64,000 nt of DNA from Lachnospiraceae bacterium. GTDB lineage: Bacteria > Bacillota > Clostridia > Lachnospirales > Lachnospiraceae. Below, piece after piece: positions 63,703 through 64,000 of the stretch (position 1 is its first letter; each line of letters begins with the position of its first letter). Where the stretch lies: assembly GCA_009774215.1 (NCBI GenBank), contig VSNH01000005.1:1-64000 (forward strand), read 5' to 3'. The notes beneath the pieces were generated by a model. The model worked only from the letters and a program-made list of their open reading frames with translations, made no database searches and was not told the origin of the DNA. Made by a program: the position numbers and the translations under genes.

Positions 63703-64000
63703 TTGAAAGAAATATTGACCGGATTAAATGGTATAAGCGCATACGGTCTGTACGGCGCGGCGGGGTTCCTGATGGGAATCGGATACTTGTTTTTGGCGAC
63801 AAGAATAAAATCGGAGGACTTCGAAGATATCGTTTATGTCTATATCTGGGCTGCGATAGGAGCGGTTGCGGGGGCGAAGCTTCTCTATATTCTGCTCGCA
63901 CTTCCGGATATCGTGCGAAGTATCGGAAGCGGAGAAGCGGATTTGAGGCAGTACCTCGGAAGTATGATAAGCGGCGGGTTCGTTTTTTACGGCGGTCTGT
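63703..64000 (+). CDS. lgt: Prolipoprotein diacylglyceryl transferase (Lgt-like), N-terminal part
   Basis: A frame from the TTG at 63703 (AAGGA nine bases upstream) runs off the right edge after 99 codons. It contains membrane segments and GGFVFYGGL, close to the Lgt signature of the second membrane region. Lgt transfers diacylglycerol to lipobox cysteines, needed for lipoproteins such as PstS here. The catalytic residues lie outside the window. Confidence 0.7.
   Translation, partial: MKEILTGLNGISAYGLYGAAGFLMGIGYLFLATRIKSEDFEDIVYVYIWAAIGAVAGAKLLYILLALPDIVRSIGSGEADLRQYLGSMISGGFVFYGGL

Overview
The window looks like a chromosomal segment of a motile, Gram-positive anaerobe of the Clostridia, most likely Lachnospiraceae. 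Evidence: near-consensus TTGACA/TATAAT promoters with 17-base spacers, GGAGG ribosome sites on nearly every gene, moderately GC-rich coding sequence, a SAM-I riboswitch on metK, TPP riboswitches on thiamine genes, and Firmicutes-type chemotaxis and Pst-Pho loci. No species can be named from sequence alone.

Layout. 1-3.7 kb: end of a maltodextrin-type ABC importer with a GH13 enzyme. 4-9.3 kb: membrane coiled-coil protein, LysM/M23 peptidase, murA, and metK under a SAM-I riboswitch. 9.3-16.4 kb: a signalling operon (acidic surface protein, FecR-domain protein, CHASE2 adenylate cyclase, TIM-barrel isomerase, GAF/HD-GYP protein, response regulator). Its last gene is cut after about 23 codons. 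16.3-20.8 kb: an inserted block on the minus strand holding an IS256-type transposase remnant and a five-gene thiamine salvage operon (tenA-thiN-thiD-thiE-HAD phosphatase) behind two tandem TPP riboswitches, ending in an unidentified surface-protein fragment. 20.8-38.4 kb: core genes (dnaE, pfkA, an rRNA/tRNA methyltransferase, proC, a cell-wall hydrolase, nfeD/SPFH, argF, birA, dusB, greA, and a lysS fused to an HD domain). 38.4-44.8 kb: a phosphate locus (circularly permuted PstS, PstC, PstA, PstB, a 62-residue PhoU-like protein, PhoB- and PhoR-like proteins) with a PHO-box-like direct repeat. 44.8-46.7 kb: a GGDEF protein. 46.9-51.2 kb: an AT-richer lantibiotic-immunity-type ABC transporter with its own two-component system. 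51.8-62.9 kb: a signalling and chemotaxis run (REC-HD-GYP, Hpt, PAS kinase, REC-HD, cheR, cheB, cheY, cheA, cheW, MCP). 63-64 kb: tRNA-Arg(ACG), a small membrane protein and the start of an Lgt-like gene.

The most unusual non-coding signal is a family of five structured intergenic repeats (26742, 29028, 31810, 32959, 53399). Each has a closing stem of the form GCGTGAAA/TTTCACGC around a variable but self-complementary interior, followed by a GGAGAATGCC/GGCATTCTCC hairpin just upstream of the next gene. Paired substitutions in the closing stems suggest RNA (or DNA) structure is what is conserved. In two copies the repeat supplies the stop codon of the upstream gene.

Second-messenger signalling is prominent: one likely adenylate cyclase, one GGDEF protein and three HD-GYP-type proteins lie in 54 kb. 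The FecR-CHASE2 operon and the chemotaxis-linked phosphorelay are the best candidates for an under-described regulatory system.
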